This document shows, piece by piece, positions 28,488 to 38,120 of a stretch of DNA of 64,000 nucleotides. Numbering within the stretch: the stretch's first letter is position 1; the number at the start of each line of letters is the position of its first letter. The translations under genes were made by a program, and so were the position numbers. This DNA comes from an uncultured Blautia sp. (GTDB taxonomy: Bacteria > Bacillota > Clostridia > Lachnospirales > Lachnospiraceae). The DNA lies in contig URMH01000002.1 in assembly GCA_900549015.1 (NCBI GenBank), positions 60,924-124,923 on the forward strand, in the 5' to 3' direction. The notes beneath the pieces were generated by a model, which saw nothing but the letters and a program-made list of their open reading frames with translations, was not told the origin of the DNA and did no database searches.

Positions 28488-29813
28488 ATGAAAAAAAGAA
28501 GTTTAGCTATCTTATTAAGCCTCAGTATGGCAGCTGTTTCCATGATAGGTGCAGCCACAACTGTATTTGCTGAAGAAAAAGCAGAAGAAAAAGAGCCCGT
28601 AGAGCTGACCCTGTGGGTGACAAGCCGTGACGAAGACGACTTTGAAGCAGAAATGGACGCAAAATTTGAGGAAGAGCATCCGTGGATTACTTTAAATAAA
28701 ATCGTAAAAGAAGGCGATCCGGGAAACGAATTTTACCAGGCAGTTGCTGCCGGCAATGCTCCTGATCTTGTAAACTGTTCCTTCACTATGATGGATACTT
28801 ATATGAAATCCGGAATTCTTGAACCATTAAATGCTTACACAGACAACTGGGATGAATGGGGCAATTTTACAAAAGAATATGTAGATATGTTTACACTTGA
28901 CGGAAATGTTTACGGAGTCCCTTACACAGTAGCGCCTATGCTCTTTGGCTATAATAAAGCCCTTTTTGAAGAAGCAGGAATTGAAAAACTTCCGGAAACA
29001 TGGGATGAAGCTCTGGAGGCAGCAAAAAAAATCAATGACCCAGACAATCAGATTGCAGGATATGCAACACTGGCAGCTGAATGGACAGAATGGTTCTTCC
29101 AGTATTATGTATGGCAGGCTGGCGGAGACCTTACAAAACAGAACGAAGACGGAACAGCAGAACTGACCTTTACAGATCCTGCAGTTATGGAAGCAGCAAA
29201 ATATTATCAGCAGCTTCGCAAGGATGACGTTTTACAGAGCGATCTCACTCTCAAATTTACAGACCTTGTCACAAACTTTGGTCTTGGCAAAATCGGTATG
29301 ATGCCATTTGCAGCAGACTGGGTAAAAGATGCCGTATCTCAGGGTATGGATCCAGACGACCTTGGCCTTATGCTTCCTCCGGCAGGACCTTCCGGTGAAA
29401 GAACAACCGCTATTGCAGGTACTACTTACGTAATCAATGCAAAAGCAGATCAGGCAAAGAAAGATGCAGCATGGGAATATATTGCACACAAAGCAGGTGC
29501 TGAATACCAGAAAGCTTACTACGAAAATCTTGCAACAAAAGGTGCTCCAAACCCGATGATTATTCCAAGAGACGATATGACAATTACTGATTTCTATGAA
29601 TTCCCTGAGGAATATTCCGATGTTCTTGAACAGGCTAAGACAATTGGCCGCCTTGAATTCTACGGTAAAGCAGATTTCGGTACTTATGTAGACAGAGCTG
29701 TACAGAAGATTCTTGTTGATCCGAATGCAGATCCGGAAAAAGAATTTGCAGACGCACAGAAACAATGTGAAGATGAAGTTCTGGAATCTTTCAATGAAAC
29801 AGCTAAAAAATAA
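28488..29813 (+). CDS. Extracellular sugar-binding protein (family 1)
   Basis: A 441-residue solute-binding protein. It has a Sec signal peptide ending at about residue 28 (TTVFA before EEKAEEKEP). There is no lipobox cysteine, which is unusual for a Gram-positive binding protein that should be tethered. The mature part shows the usual VELTLWVTS start and an FNETAKK end. It binds a carbohydrate outside the membrane and delivers it to the two permeases. Strong AAAGGAGG upstream. A hairpin with a T-run after the stop lets this gene be expressed above the genes after it. Confidence 0.88.
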   Translation: MKKRSLAILLSLSMAAVSMIGAATTVFAEEKAEEKEPVELTLWVTSRDEDDFEAEMDAKFEEEHPWITLNKIVKEGDPGNEFYQAVAAGNAPDLVNCSFTMMDTYMKSGILEPLNAYTDNWDEWGNFTKEYVDMFTLDGNVYGVPYTVAPMLFGYNKALFEEAGIEKLPETWDEALEAAKKINDPDNQIAGYATLAAEWTEWFFQYYVWQAGGDLTKQNEDGTAELTFTDPAVMEAAKYYQQLRKDDVLQSDLTLKFTDLVTNFGLGKIGMMPFAADWVKDAVSQGMDPDDLGLMLPPAGPSGERTTAIAGTTYVINAKADQAKKDAAWEYIAHKAGAEYQKAYYENLATKGAPNPMIIPRDDMTITDFYEFPEEYSDVLEQAKTIGRLEFYGKADFGTYVDRAVQKILVDPNADPEKEFADAQKQCEDEVLESFNETAKK

Positions 29814-29838
29814 TTCACACAAATATGTTATTTTTTCC

Positions 29839-29875
29839 GGAGCAGATATATAATGTATCTGCTCCCTTTTATTTT
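29839..29875 (+). terminator. Internal terminator/attenuator after binding-protein gene
   Basis: Perfect stem GGAGCAGATA/TATCTGCTCC (29839-29865) followed by CTTTTATTTT, between the binding protein and the oxidoreductase gene. Confidence 0.8.
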
Positions 29876-29901
29876 AAACAACTTCACAGGAGGCTAATTT
29901 T

Positions 29902-31182
29902 ATGAGCAAAAAAATGACTGTCGCCATTTTGGGACTTGGAAGCCGTGGTCTTCAGGTATACGGAGAAATCGTCAAAAACTACGGCTCTATTATGGAAGTA
30001 ACTGCTGTTGCGGATTTACTTCCTGAAAGACTTGCAAATGCAAAGAAACTTTTCAATCTCAATGAGGATGCCTGCTTTTCAGATGCAGACGAATTACTTT
30101 CCAGGGAACAGCTTGCAGACGCTGTTTTCATCTGCACACAGGACCGGGATCATGTCCCTCAGGCAAAAAAGGCTCTGAAAAAAGGCTATCACATTCTTCT
30201 TGAAAAGCCGGTTTCTCCCTCTGTCAGGGAATGTACCGAACTTTTAAATGAAGCAAAAAAATATGACCGTAAAGTATGTGTCTGCCATGTGCTGCGCTAT
30301 ACTCCTTTTTATTCTACCTTAAAAAAAATGCTGGCACAGGGAGATATTGGAAAAATTATTAACATACAGGCTCGGGAAGACGTTGGATTTTTTCACCAGG
30401 CACATTCATTTGTACGGGGAAACTGGAGAAACAGTGAAGAAACAAGTCCTATGATTCTTGCAAAATGCTGTCACGATATGGACCTTCTTGTATGGCTTTC
30501 CGATTCTTCCTGCAGACAGGTATCTTCTTTTGGAAATCTTACATGGTTTAAAGAAGAAAACGCACCGAAAGGAGCTGCCAGAAGATGCCTTGACGGCTGC
30601 CCTGTAAAAGATACCTGCCCGTATGATGCAGAAAAAATTTATATTTCCAATCCAGATACCGGCGTGAGATACAAAAATGGATGGCCAGCCAATACGTTTG
30701 CAGTTCCTCCTACGGAAGAAAATGTAAGAAAAGAATTAAAAGCAGGACCTTACGGCCGCTGTGTATACTACTGCGATAATAATGTTGTGGACCATCAGGT
30801 TGTAAACCTTCAGATGGCAAATGACATCACTGTAACTTTCTCCATGTGTGCATTCAGTGCAAAGTGCAGCCGTATGATTAAGGTTATGGGAACTTTGGGG
30901 GAAATTGAAGGAAGTATAGATGAAAATAAAATTTATTACACTCCTTTCGGTCAGGAAACTCAGGTAATTGATCTTACTTCATTCACTGATGATTTCAGTG
31001 GCCACGGAGGCGGCGATGTCCGTATGGTAAAGCAGTTTGCCGATTATGTAATGACAGGAAAAAGGACAGATTCTATCACGGACCTTGACATTTCCCTGGA
31101 AAGCCATCTGATTGCCCTTGCAGCGGAAGAATCCCGCAAAATGCAGGGAAAATCCATTTCCATTCGGGAATTTATGTTATAA
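29902..31182 (+). CDS. Gfo/Idh/MocA-family NAD(P) oxidoreductase
   Basis: A 426-residue dehydrogenase. The Rossmann fold begins AILGLGSRGLQVYGEIV, the lysine motif is LEKPVSPS near residue 100, and the catalytic-domain block is CHVLRYTPFYSTL. Near residue 230 there is a cysteine cluster, RRCLDGCPVKDTCPYDA, seen in a subset of the family. It probably oxidises or isomerises a sugar or inositol-like compound brought in by the transporter. It follows the binding-protein gene after a leaky terminator, with AGGAGG upstream. Confidence 0.88.
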   Translation: MSKKMTVAILGLGSRGLQVYGEIVKNYGSIMEVTAVADLLPERLANAKKLFNLNEDACFSDADELLSREQLADAVFICTQDRDHVPQAKKALKKGYHILLEKPVSPSVRECTELLNEAKKYDRKVCVCHVLRYTPFYSTLKKMLAQGDIGKIINIQAREDVGFFHQAHSFVRGNWRNSEETSPMILAKCCHDMDLLVWLSDSSCRQVSSFGNLTWFKEENAPKGAARRCLDGCPVKDTCPYDAEKIYISNPDTGVRYKNGWPANTFAVPPTEENVRKELKAGPYGRCVYYCDNNVVDHQVVNLQMANDITVTFSMCAFSAKCSRMIKVMGTLGEIEGSIDENKIYYTPFGQETQVIDLTSFTDDFSGHGGGDVRMVKQFADYVMTGKRTDSITDLDISLESHLIALAAEESRKMQGKSISIREFML

Positions 31183-31218
31183 TAAATCTACTAAAAAGCA
31201 GCAGAAAGGACGTATCCT

Positions 31219-33173
31219 ATGAAAAAACATCGGAAGTATTCACTTCATAAAAGCAAAAGGGTTCAGACATTTTTACGAAAAACCAGCATTTTCCGAAGGC
31301 TTATTCTATCCTTTCTGCTACTGATTGCGCTGTCCTCAGCCTTTATTACTTTTTTCTTCCTCTTCCGCTATTCTAACCTCCTGGAGGAGAAAATTGAACA
31401 CACCGTTTCTCTCATGGTCCAGAATGCTGCTTTAAAAGCCCAGGACGTTATGCAGGAATATGAGGAACTTACAGTCTCTTTTTACGGAGATTCTCATTTA
31501 ATAAAGGCGCTTCATGAAAATGCCTCATTAAAAGAAAATTCAGATTCCTTTATCAAAATAATAAAACTTACATAGAAAAAAGACTGTATCACACCTCTTC
31601 CGAAAAACGCAATATTTTAAATATGCAGATTGTTACCCCTTACTGCCAGTATTATATGATGGAAGAAAACGGTTATCGAAGAGGAGGCTGTATCCGCAAT
31701 CTGGACGAGTTTTATAAATCTGACTTTTACCTTCTTCCCCAGGAAAAAAGAGGATACCCTATCTGGATTGAAACAGAAAATCAAAGCAGCACATTTTATC
31801 AGAGTGAACAAAATGTGTATGGTTTTGGAAATCTGATTACCTTATGCGTCGGCATTTACACACCTGTAGACCGTGAATTTCTCGGTGTGCTGATTGTAAA
31901 TATCAATCTGGAAGCCTTCTCTGAAATATGGGACGGCTCTGCCCATTCCAAAGAGGGAAACGCCTTTCTTTCAGGAAGAGACGGACTTTTAATGTCATAT
32001 TCTCCAAATATACATGCTCCTTCTTTTCCAAAATCAAACGATGGATATGAACAAATGCTGGAAAATGAAAAAGGAATTGCAGAAAATACAACAAATGGAC
32101 AGACCGTTCTTACGGCATACCAGAGAATCCCTTCTACTAATCTGGTTGCCACTTACATGGTAAATAAAAAACTTGCTTTCGAGAGTATTTATCAGCTTCG
32201 CAATTTCTGTCTTCTGATTCTCGCTGCTGTAATCGCAGCCTGTGTCCTGATTGCCTATTTCGTTACAAAAAGTATTTCCCAGCCTGTGGCTCAGTTAATT
32301 TCTGTTATGAAAAAAGCAGGAAACGGTCAGTGGAACGAGCGTTATCCCAACAGCGGAAATGATGAGATTACTATTTTGGGCGACTGTTTTAACGAAATGG
32401 CTGAAAAAACAAGTCAGCTTATTGAACAGGTATATCTTTCTGAAATACGAAGACAGCAAATCTCCCTCAGTTTGAAAAACGCGCAGCTTGATGCCCTGCT
32501 GATGCAGATTAATCCTCATTTTCTCTATAACACACTGGATATTATCCGGTGGGAAGCAATGTATGAGGCAAATGGCGAAAGCAGAGTCACACACATGATA
32601 GAAGCCTTCAGCCGTCTGTGCCGTATGGGAATCCACTCCGGAAGTAATACCATTACTCTTTCTGAAGGAATCTGTCATGGAGAAACTTATCTGGAAGTCA
32701 TTAATTTCCGTCATCAGTACAAAATAGAGCTGGAAAAAGATTTCCCCATAGATACTGAAAAAGTTTATGTTCCTCCATTTATGCTGCAGCCTCTTTTTGA
32801 AAACGCAGTAACCCATGCTTTTGGGGATGCAAGCAAAGGATGCCGGATTATTCTAAAAGTCAGGACAGACAACAGGAAACTTTTTATTACCGTTTCCGAT
32901 AATGGAAAAGGAATCTCTCCGGAAGAATGCCAAAAATTAAATGACCGTATGATGGAACCGGATGCTTCCCAAAGCAGTTCTGAAAGTATCGGCATGGTAA
33001 ATGTAAACCAGAGAATCCGGCTGTTCTACGGAACAGAATATGGTATTCATGTAAAAAGCAAAGAAAACGCAGGTACAGAGATTACTATCACTCTTCCTGT
33101 AAGAAATATATCAGAAGACATGAAAATGGAAGCGGAGGAAGAAAAAAATGGCATATCAAGTACTGATTATTGA
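31219..33173 (+). pseudogene. YesM-type sensor histidine kinase, frameshifted
   Basis: The first 118 residues give a cytoplasmic N-terminus, a membrane helix (LILSFLLLIALSSAFITFFFLF) and the start of an extracellular sensor domain, then stop at TAG 31573. From about 31557 another frame, one base displaced, continues without interruption: rest of the sensor, second helix (CLLILAAVIAACVLIAYFV), HAMP, the His_kinase core with QINPHFLYNTLDIIRWEAM (phospho-His), and the ATPase domain with DNGKGIS. A one-base deletion near the A-rich 31555-31566 explains the break. A full gene would sense extracellular sugar and phosphorylate the adjacent AraC-type regulator, whose start it overlaps by 26 bases. 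Confidence 0.85.
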
Positions 33174-34686
33174 CGATGAAGAAATTGTATGCAGAGGAAT
33201 GGCACAGTTTATAAAATGGCAGGAACACGGTTTTTCTGTTGCCGGAACTGTATATCTTGCAAAAGAAGGACTTAAATTTCTGGAAAATCATCATGTGGAC
33301 GTTATTTTTCTTGATATAAGAATGCCGGAGATGACTGGTCTGGAAATGCTGAAAATCATTTCTGCAAAATACCCTTCCATAAAAACAGTAATTTTAAGCG
33401 GTTTCAGCGAATTTTCCTACGCAAAAGAGGCAATCCGGTACGGAGCTTACGATTATCTGAATAAGCCTGTAAACTTAAAAGAAATTGAAGAACTTTTAGA
33501 CCGTCTGGCTCTTGAATTTCAAAAAGCGGAAAGCGAAAATACTATAAGCAAAAATCGTTTAGAAGGGCTTCTTCTCTCTATTGCCAGAGGGCACTCAAAA
33601 ATTCGAGAAGAGCGGTATCAGCTCCCTCCTCTCAAAGACTGGTACGGACTTTCTATGGAAATGATGCCCCGCGGACTTTCAGAAGACACAATTTCTAAAT
33701 ACAAGAAAGAAATGCAGCATGAAATCCGCCTTGTAATTCCAGATGCCATGATTCTTGACAGCCAGCTCTATGGCTTATTTGCTCTGATTCCATATGATAA
33801 TCCTGCAGAAGCAGCAAGTTTTACAAGCTTTTTAGAACAAGCCGGAAAAAGAAACGGAGGATGGTTTTTCGGAGGAAGCAAGTATAAAAGCGGATACCAT
33901 AGTCTTCCTGCCGCATATGAGGAGGCAGAACAGGCGCTCCGGTATAATAAGGCAAGAGAAGGAAGCGGCATTATATGGTACAAAAATATCGAGATGCTTT
34001 TTCCCAGAGAAGCACCGGAAATGTCTGATGCGGCAAACACTCTTGCATCTATGCTTACAAACCCGGAAGAACGGAAAAATGCCGTTGCTTATATGGATTC
34101 TGTTTTAAACTCTCTGGGAGAGAAACGTTTAAATGTACTTCAAATTCAGGCAGCCTGCATTGGAGGGCTTATTGAGCTAAATGGAAATCTTCAAAATCTC
34201 AAACTGAAATCAGTCAATCTCCGGCAAAGTTTAAATTCCATTCTCGAAAGCATCCTTCTTTGTCCCGATTTCCAAAATACAAAAAACTGTATTCTGGATT
34301 ACGTACAGAAGCTTTCTGATAAACTCAATGAAGCAGACGAACAGCAGCTTTCCAAGGGAATTGTCCGGGATATACAAATGTATATCCGAAATCATTACCA
34401 GGAGCCGATTAGTCTTGCCTCCCTTGCAGAACAATTTTATCTGCACCCCAATTATTTAAGCCGCCTTTTTAAAGAAAAAACAGGCAAAAATTTTATTGAT
34501 TATATTACGGAAATACGAATGGATAAAGTAAAAGAAATGCTTGCAGACCCCAACGGGAAAATCAGTGACATCAGCCAGGCGGTAGGCTATGAAAATCCCC
34601 GGTATTTCAGTAAGGTCTTTAAACAGACAACCGGTTTTACCCCAAGAGAATACAGAGAACATATCCTTTCTCAAAAAGACAGTTAG
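33148..34686 (+). CDS. AraC-type response regulator (YesN-like)
   Basis: A 512-residue regulator. N-terminal receiver (QVLIIDDEE acidic pocket, VIFLDIRMPEMTG phosphorylation Asp, YLNKPVNLKE lysine). A long helical middle follows, then two AraC helix-turn-helix motifs at the C-terminus (SLASLAEQFYLHPNYLSRLFKEKTGKNF and ISDISQAVGYENPRYFSKVFKQTTG). It likely activates the binding-protein and permease promoters. GGAGGAAG ribosome binding site lies inside the kinase gene. If the kinase is really broken, this regulator may be unphosphorylated or fed by another kinase. Confidence 0.92.
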   Translation: MAYQVLIIDDEEIVCRGMAQFIKWQEHGFSVAGTVYLAKEGLKFLENHHVDVIFLDIRMPEMTGLEMLKIISAKYPSIKTVILSGFSEFSYAKEAIRYGAYDYLNKPVNLKEIEELLDRLALEFQKAESENTISKNRLEGLLLSIARGHSKIREERYQLPPLKDWYGLSMEMMPRGLSEDTISKYKKEMQHEIRLVIPDAMILDSQLYGLFALIPYDNPAEAASFTSFLEQAGKRNGGWFFGGSKYKSGYHSLPAAYEEAEQALRYNKAREGSGIIWYKNIEMLFPREAPEMSDAANTLASMLTNPEERKNAVAYMDSVLNSLGEKRLNVLQIQAACIGGLIELNGNLQNLKLKSVNLRQSLNSILESILLCPDFQNTKNCILDYVQKLSDKLNEADEQQLSKGIVRDIQMYIRNHYQEPISLASLAEQFYLHPNYLSRLFKEKTGKNFIDYITEIRMDKVKEMLADPNGKISDISQAVGYENPRYFSKVFKQTTGFTPREYREHILSQKDS

Positions 34687-34722
34687 CTCCTTAAATCCTT
34701 CTTCCATTTAAAAAGGTGCTGT

Positions 34723-34769
34723 TGGGAAATAGATAGTTTCAAATAGTTTTTTTAACAGACTATTTTCCC
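34723..34769. terminator. Possible bidirectional terminator
   Basis: TGGGAAATAG ... CTATTTTCCCA imperfect stem with A/T-rich loop and T-run, between the convergent response regulator and sigma-factor genes. The stem is long-looped, so confidence is low. Confidence 0.4.
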
Positions 34770-36250
34770 AGTGTAAACGCCCACTCTGGAAACTGTTCTA
34801 TTTCCCCGCCCGGTATCCTTTTTCCTTCTTCATCAATTTCCGGTATATAGGGAATCAGCTTTATAAAAGAAGAATCTCTCAAAAACTCACCTGCTCTTAA
34901 TTCAAGCTCCACACCTTTTCTCCATTTTCCGTCTTTTTCTTCCCATTCTCCTGTTTCTGTACTCAGACAGATTTCTCCGTAATCACTATCTTCACATTCA
35001 CCTTTTTCATTATAAATTTTATAAGTATGTCCCCAGATTCGTTTCATTTCTGCTGAAGGCTCTTCTGAAAAAATCCAATAAAATTTTAAATATGCCATAC
35101 TTGGAGAAATGGTAAATTTTTCTACCTCTACCGCCCCTTCCGGAAATTCTATTATCTGATTTTGTATTCTTTTCGTCTGTTCCAGGTTTTCCGCTTTTAC
35201 TTCAAAAGAAAACTCCTTAATTTCTCCGGAAACATATAAATACAAAAGAACAGTAATCTTCTGAGAATCCAGATTGTCAGGCAAGGGAATCCTGCACATA
35301 TATTCTCCTGATTCCTTCATAAAATCTACAGGTGCACAGTCTTGTCCGTTTATCTCTCCATGATCTTTTGATTCCAGACTGACATTTTCATATTTTTCAG
35401 AAGAAGCTGCCGTAAATACAAGATTTGTTCCATCTATGTAAACGTCCTGTATTCTCAAAATCGGCTCTGTATGATAAACAACCTCTGCCCCCTCCTGTAC
35501 CAGTTGTTCTTTCCTTTCCTGCTTTATTCCCATTTCCTGCATCCAGTTTGAAAGAAGCTCCGGCTTACGTAATACGTCATAAGCAAATACAGCGCCGCAG
35601 CTTATAATAAACACTGCCGCCGCAGCAAAACCTGTCCTCCAGAGTATTTTTTCTGCTTTTCTCCTTCTTTTCTCACTGTTTATTTTCCGGCTTATTTCTC
35701 CGTTTTGAATTTCTGAATTTTCTTTCTGTTTCCCAGCTTTTTCTTTTTCCTTTATTCGAACTATTTCATACGTTTCCAGAAGCTTTCTTCCCCGCCTTAG
35801 CCGCGCTTTCACTGTATTTTCATTTATTTCCATAACCTCTGCTATTTCTCTTGTTGTGAAACGCTCGCCATAATACAGAAGAAAAATAATCCTGCTCTCC
35901 TTCGGAAGCATATCAAGTATCTGGCAAAATTCCAGATAATGAAGCTCCTTATTCGTATAAGTCTGCTCCGGAACTTCTTTAAAACCTGAGAATCTTTTTT
36001 CTTTTCGAAGAATATCCATACACTTGTTAATTAATATACGTATCAGCCATGTTCGAAAATACGATGCTTTTTTTACTTCTCCTATATGCTCAAATGCAGC
36101 CAGCATCGTTTCCTGTATGGCATCTGCTATATCCTCTTCCCTTTGCAAATATCCTTTTGCAATCTTATACAGCATATGTTTATTTTCTTCCATCAGCCAG
36201 ATAAATGCTTCCGCATCTCCGAGCACAGCCTTTTTCACATGTATTTCCAT
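34760..36250 (-). CDS. ECF sigma factor fused to membrane anchor and extracellular domain
   Basis: A single 496-residue chain. Residues 1-165 are an ECF sigma factor: region 2 (DAIQETMLAAFEHI...ASYFRTWLIRILINKCMDILR) and region 4 (LPKESRIIFLLYYGERFTTREIAEVMEINENTVKARLRRGRKLL). A charged linker (166-205) leads to one membrane helix at about 206-224 (GFAAAAVFIISCGAVFAYDV). The rest, about 270 residues, is an extracytoplasmic mixed alpha/beta domain like the DUF4179 part of clostridial anti-sigma factors. Normally sigma and anti-sigma are two genes; here they are fused in-frame with no stop between. Release would need proteolysis or a signal-driven conformational change. It sits alone, convergent with the sugar regulator. 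Confidence 0.85.
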   Translation of the reverse strand: MEIHVKKAVLGDAEAFIWLMEENKHMLYKIAKGYLQREEDIADAIQETMLAAFEHIGEVKKASYFRTWLIRILINKCMDILRKEKRFSGFKEVPEQTYTNKELHYLEFCQILDMLPKESRIIFLLYYGERFTTREIAEVMEINENTVKARLRRGRKLLETYEIVRIKEKEKAGKQKENSEIQNGEISRKINSEKRRRKAEKILWRTGFAAAAVFIISCGAVFAYDVLRKPELLSNWMQEMGIKQERKEQLVQEGAEVVYHTEPILRIQDVYIDGTNLVFTAASSEKYENVSLESKDHGEINGQDCAPVDFMKESGEYMCRIPLPDNLDSQKITVLLYLYVSGEIKEFSFEVKAENLEQTKRIQNQIIEFPEGAVEVEKFTISPSMAYLKFYWIFSEEPSAEMKRIWGHTYKIYNEKGECEDSDYGEICLSTETGEWEEKDGKWRKGVELELRAGEFLRDSSFIKLIPYIPEIDEEGKRIPGGEIEQFPEWAFTLGK

Positions 36251-36355
36251 CTCTTTGCACCTCCTTCTGCTTCTCTATCTGTTAGACGCAAAAGTATTCA
36301 AAAAAGTTGCAAAAAAAGAAATGCGAACTCCATATTTCCGCATTTCTCTAATTTT

Positions 36356-36778
36356 CTAAATTTGTTTTTCCAGGCGTTTAAACACAACTATCCCAATAAT
36401 ATACTGAAAAATAAAAAGTCCAAACAGCATGGCAATAATCCAGGGTTCTGCTTGAAATACCGCAAGAATAAAAGAAATACTGAGAAGAACAAACGTCATA
36501 ATCTGATATGCAATCTGTCCTGATTTTGCCCTGATATACTGTTTTCTCTCATCAATCATATTAATATGCCATTCTTCTTTTCTGGCATTATATTCCGCCT
36601 GTCTGGACGGTCTGCTCCAATACAAAATCCTTACAAGACCTGCTGCAGAAGAAAATATAAAACCGAATCCTATGGAACACAAAAGAGTGGCGTTATAGTC
36701 TTCTTTTACAAGAAATCCCGCGGCAATAAAGACAACACCTGCTAAAATACAAATTAAAAATGACTTTATCTTTTTCAT
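36356..36778 (-). CDS. Small membrane protein paired with XRE regulator
   Basis: A 140-residue membrane protein with two helical pairs (FLICILAGVVFIAAGFLV and SIGFGFIFSSAAGLVRILYW, then MTFVLLSISFILAVFQ and AMLFGLFIFQYIIGIVVF) around a basic loop (RPSRQAEYNARKEEWH). Its ATG overlaps the stop of the preceding XRE gene by 4 bases. The pair is a common Firmicute arrangement of unknown signal. No catalytic motif. Confidence 0.7.
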   Translation of the reverse strand: MKKIKSFLICILAGVVFIAAGFLVKEDYNATLLCSIGFGFIFSSAAGLVRILYWSRPSRQAEYNARKEEWHINMIDERKQYIRAKSGQIAYQIMTFVLLSISFILAVFQAEPWIIAMLFGLFIFQYIIGIVVFKRLEKQI

Positions 36779-36978
36779 TCTTCTTCCTCCTCGTAAATAA
36801 AAATTTCCTCAATACTCATTTTAAAGTACCGGGCAATTCGAAATGCCAACAATATGGACGGATTATAACGTCCATTCTCCAATGAGCCAATGGTCTGTCT
36901 TGATACTTTTAAAACAGACGCCAGTTCTTCCTGCTTAATTCCACGCTCTTTGCGAAGTTCTTCCAGCCGGTTTTTCAT
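36775..36978 (-). CDS. XRE-family transcription regulator
   Basis: 67 residues, essentially one helix-turn-helix (LRKERGIKQEELASVLKVSRQTIGSLENGRYNPSILLAFRIARYF) with an acidic tail. Start ATG 36978 was chosen because GGAG precedes it and the region upstream has no similarity to an HTH. It is coupled to the downstream membrane protein and probably controls their shared promoter. Confidence 0.88.
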   Translation of the reverse strand: MKNRLEELRKERGIKQEELASVLKVSRQTIGSLENGRYNPSILLAFRIARYFKMSIEEIFIYEEEEE

Positions 36979-37131
36979 AATCCTCTCCTTCTGTTTATGG
37001 AAAGCAAACTTTCCTTTTGTAACTTTAATATATAACTTTTCAAGAAAAATGTCAAGCAAACTTTCCATTGCATCTAACATTTCTTAACAACAGCACTGAT
37101 GCACTTCTGTACTATTTTTCTGGTAAATAAT

Positions 37132-37192
37132 AAAATGCCAGAAATCCGTAAAAATCATCGCTTGATTTCCTCCGGTATTTCTGGCATTTTTT
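37132..37192. terminator. Strong bidirectional terminator
   Basis: AAAATGCCAGAAAT (37132-37145)/ATTTCTGGCATTTTTT (37177-37192) perfect 14-bp stem with a long loop. It lies 3' of the GH43 gene on the minus strand, and could also terminate plus-strand read-through. Confidence 0.75.
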
Positions 37193-37193
37193 A

Positions 37194-38087
37194 CTATTCG
37201 CTTACTTCAACTTCTTTAAACAGACCGTCTTCTGACATTTCCAGCCAATCCAGACAAGTTTCCCTGAACGCCCCTCTGTCCCAGCCGGACACACCTTCTG
37301 GAAGGGAATGAGAAAATCGGTGATACGCAATCAGATATTTCCCTGTTACAGGGTCTTTTATCATACCATGATGTCCTGTTCCAAGAATATCTTTTTCCAC
37401 ATTCTTTTGTAAAATCGTTCCGATAACTTTTACAGGACCCAATGGGGAATCAGAAATGCCATAATTCACATGATAATCTTCACTTCTTGTATCATCACAA
37501 GACCAGGTAAAATGGTATCTGCTCTGCTCATAAACTGTCATAAAAGCTTCCCGGCAGTCTGCCTTACCCTCATAGATAATATTCTTCATCGTTCCCGGAA
37601 TCATAGTGCACATATCATCTTCCAGCTCTACCACTGCCGGAGTTTCAGAATTTCCAAAGTAAAGATAATTCCTGCCGTCATGATCCACAAAAATACTTGG
37701 ATCGATTACCTGATCAATCACAATTCCCTTTTCCAGCTTTTCCATTGATAGAAACGGTTCCTCCACAGAAAGATTCTCAAACGGACCATACGGATGATTT
37801 GATACTGCGAGCCCTATACTCTTTTCTGCACAATAATAAAGATAATATTTCCCGTTTTTGCATTCTACTGTAGGTGCCTAGGCAAAATCTTTCGCCCATT
37901 TTGAATTACAGGTTATATCAAAAATTACTCCATGGTCTGTCCAGTCCTTTAAGTTTTCTGAGGAAAAACACTTAAAAGAAGTCCCATGCCATTTATTTCC
38001 ATCTGTAGTAGGATAAATATAATAACGCCCCTCAAAATAACGGATATCCGGGTCTGCATAATATCCCTGAATAATCGGATTACTCAT
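37194..38087 (-). pseudogene. GH43 glycosidase interrupted by amber codon
   Basis: A glycoside hydrolase family 43 protein that should cleave arabinose- or xylose-containing chains. The start MSNPIIQGYYADPDIRYFEG carries the family's first catalytic Asp (ADPD). At 37878 a TAG interrupts the same frame after WAKDFA; on its other side the reading continues APTVECKNGKYYLYY without shift, to 37194. A single change from TGG (Trp) in the usual FAWAPTV-type motif would produce it. Later blocks (DGRNYLYFGN, TGHHGM) are intact. Start at 38087 with GGAGGG upstream. Next to a truncated GH78 gene, so this cluster appears to be decaying. Suppression or read error are alternatives. Confidence 0.85.
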
Positions 38088-38120
38088 TTTTTCCCTCCTC
38101 AATTTTATAGCTTTTTTGCT

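Noticed and set aside
31555..31575. Programmed -1 frameshift in the sensor kinase.
   Set aside because: No X XXY YYZ slippery heptamer in the right phase and no obvious downstream structure; a one-base deletion or read error is simpler.
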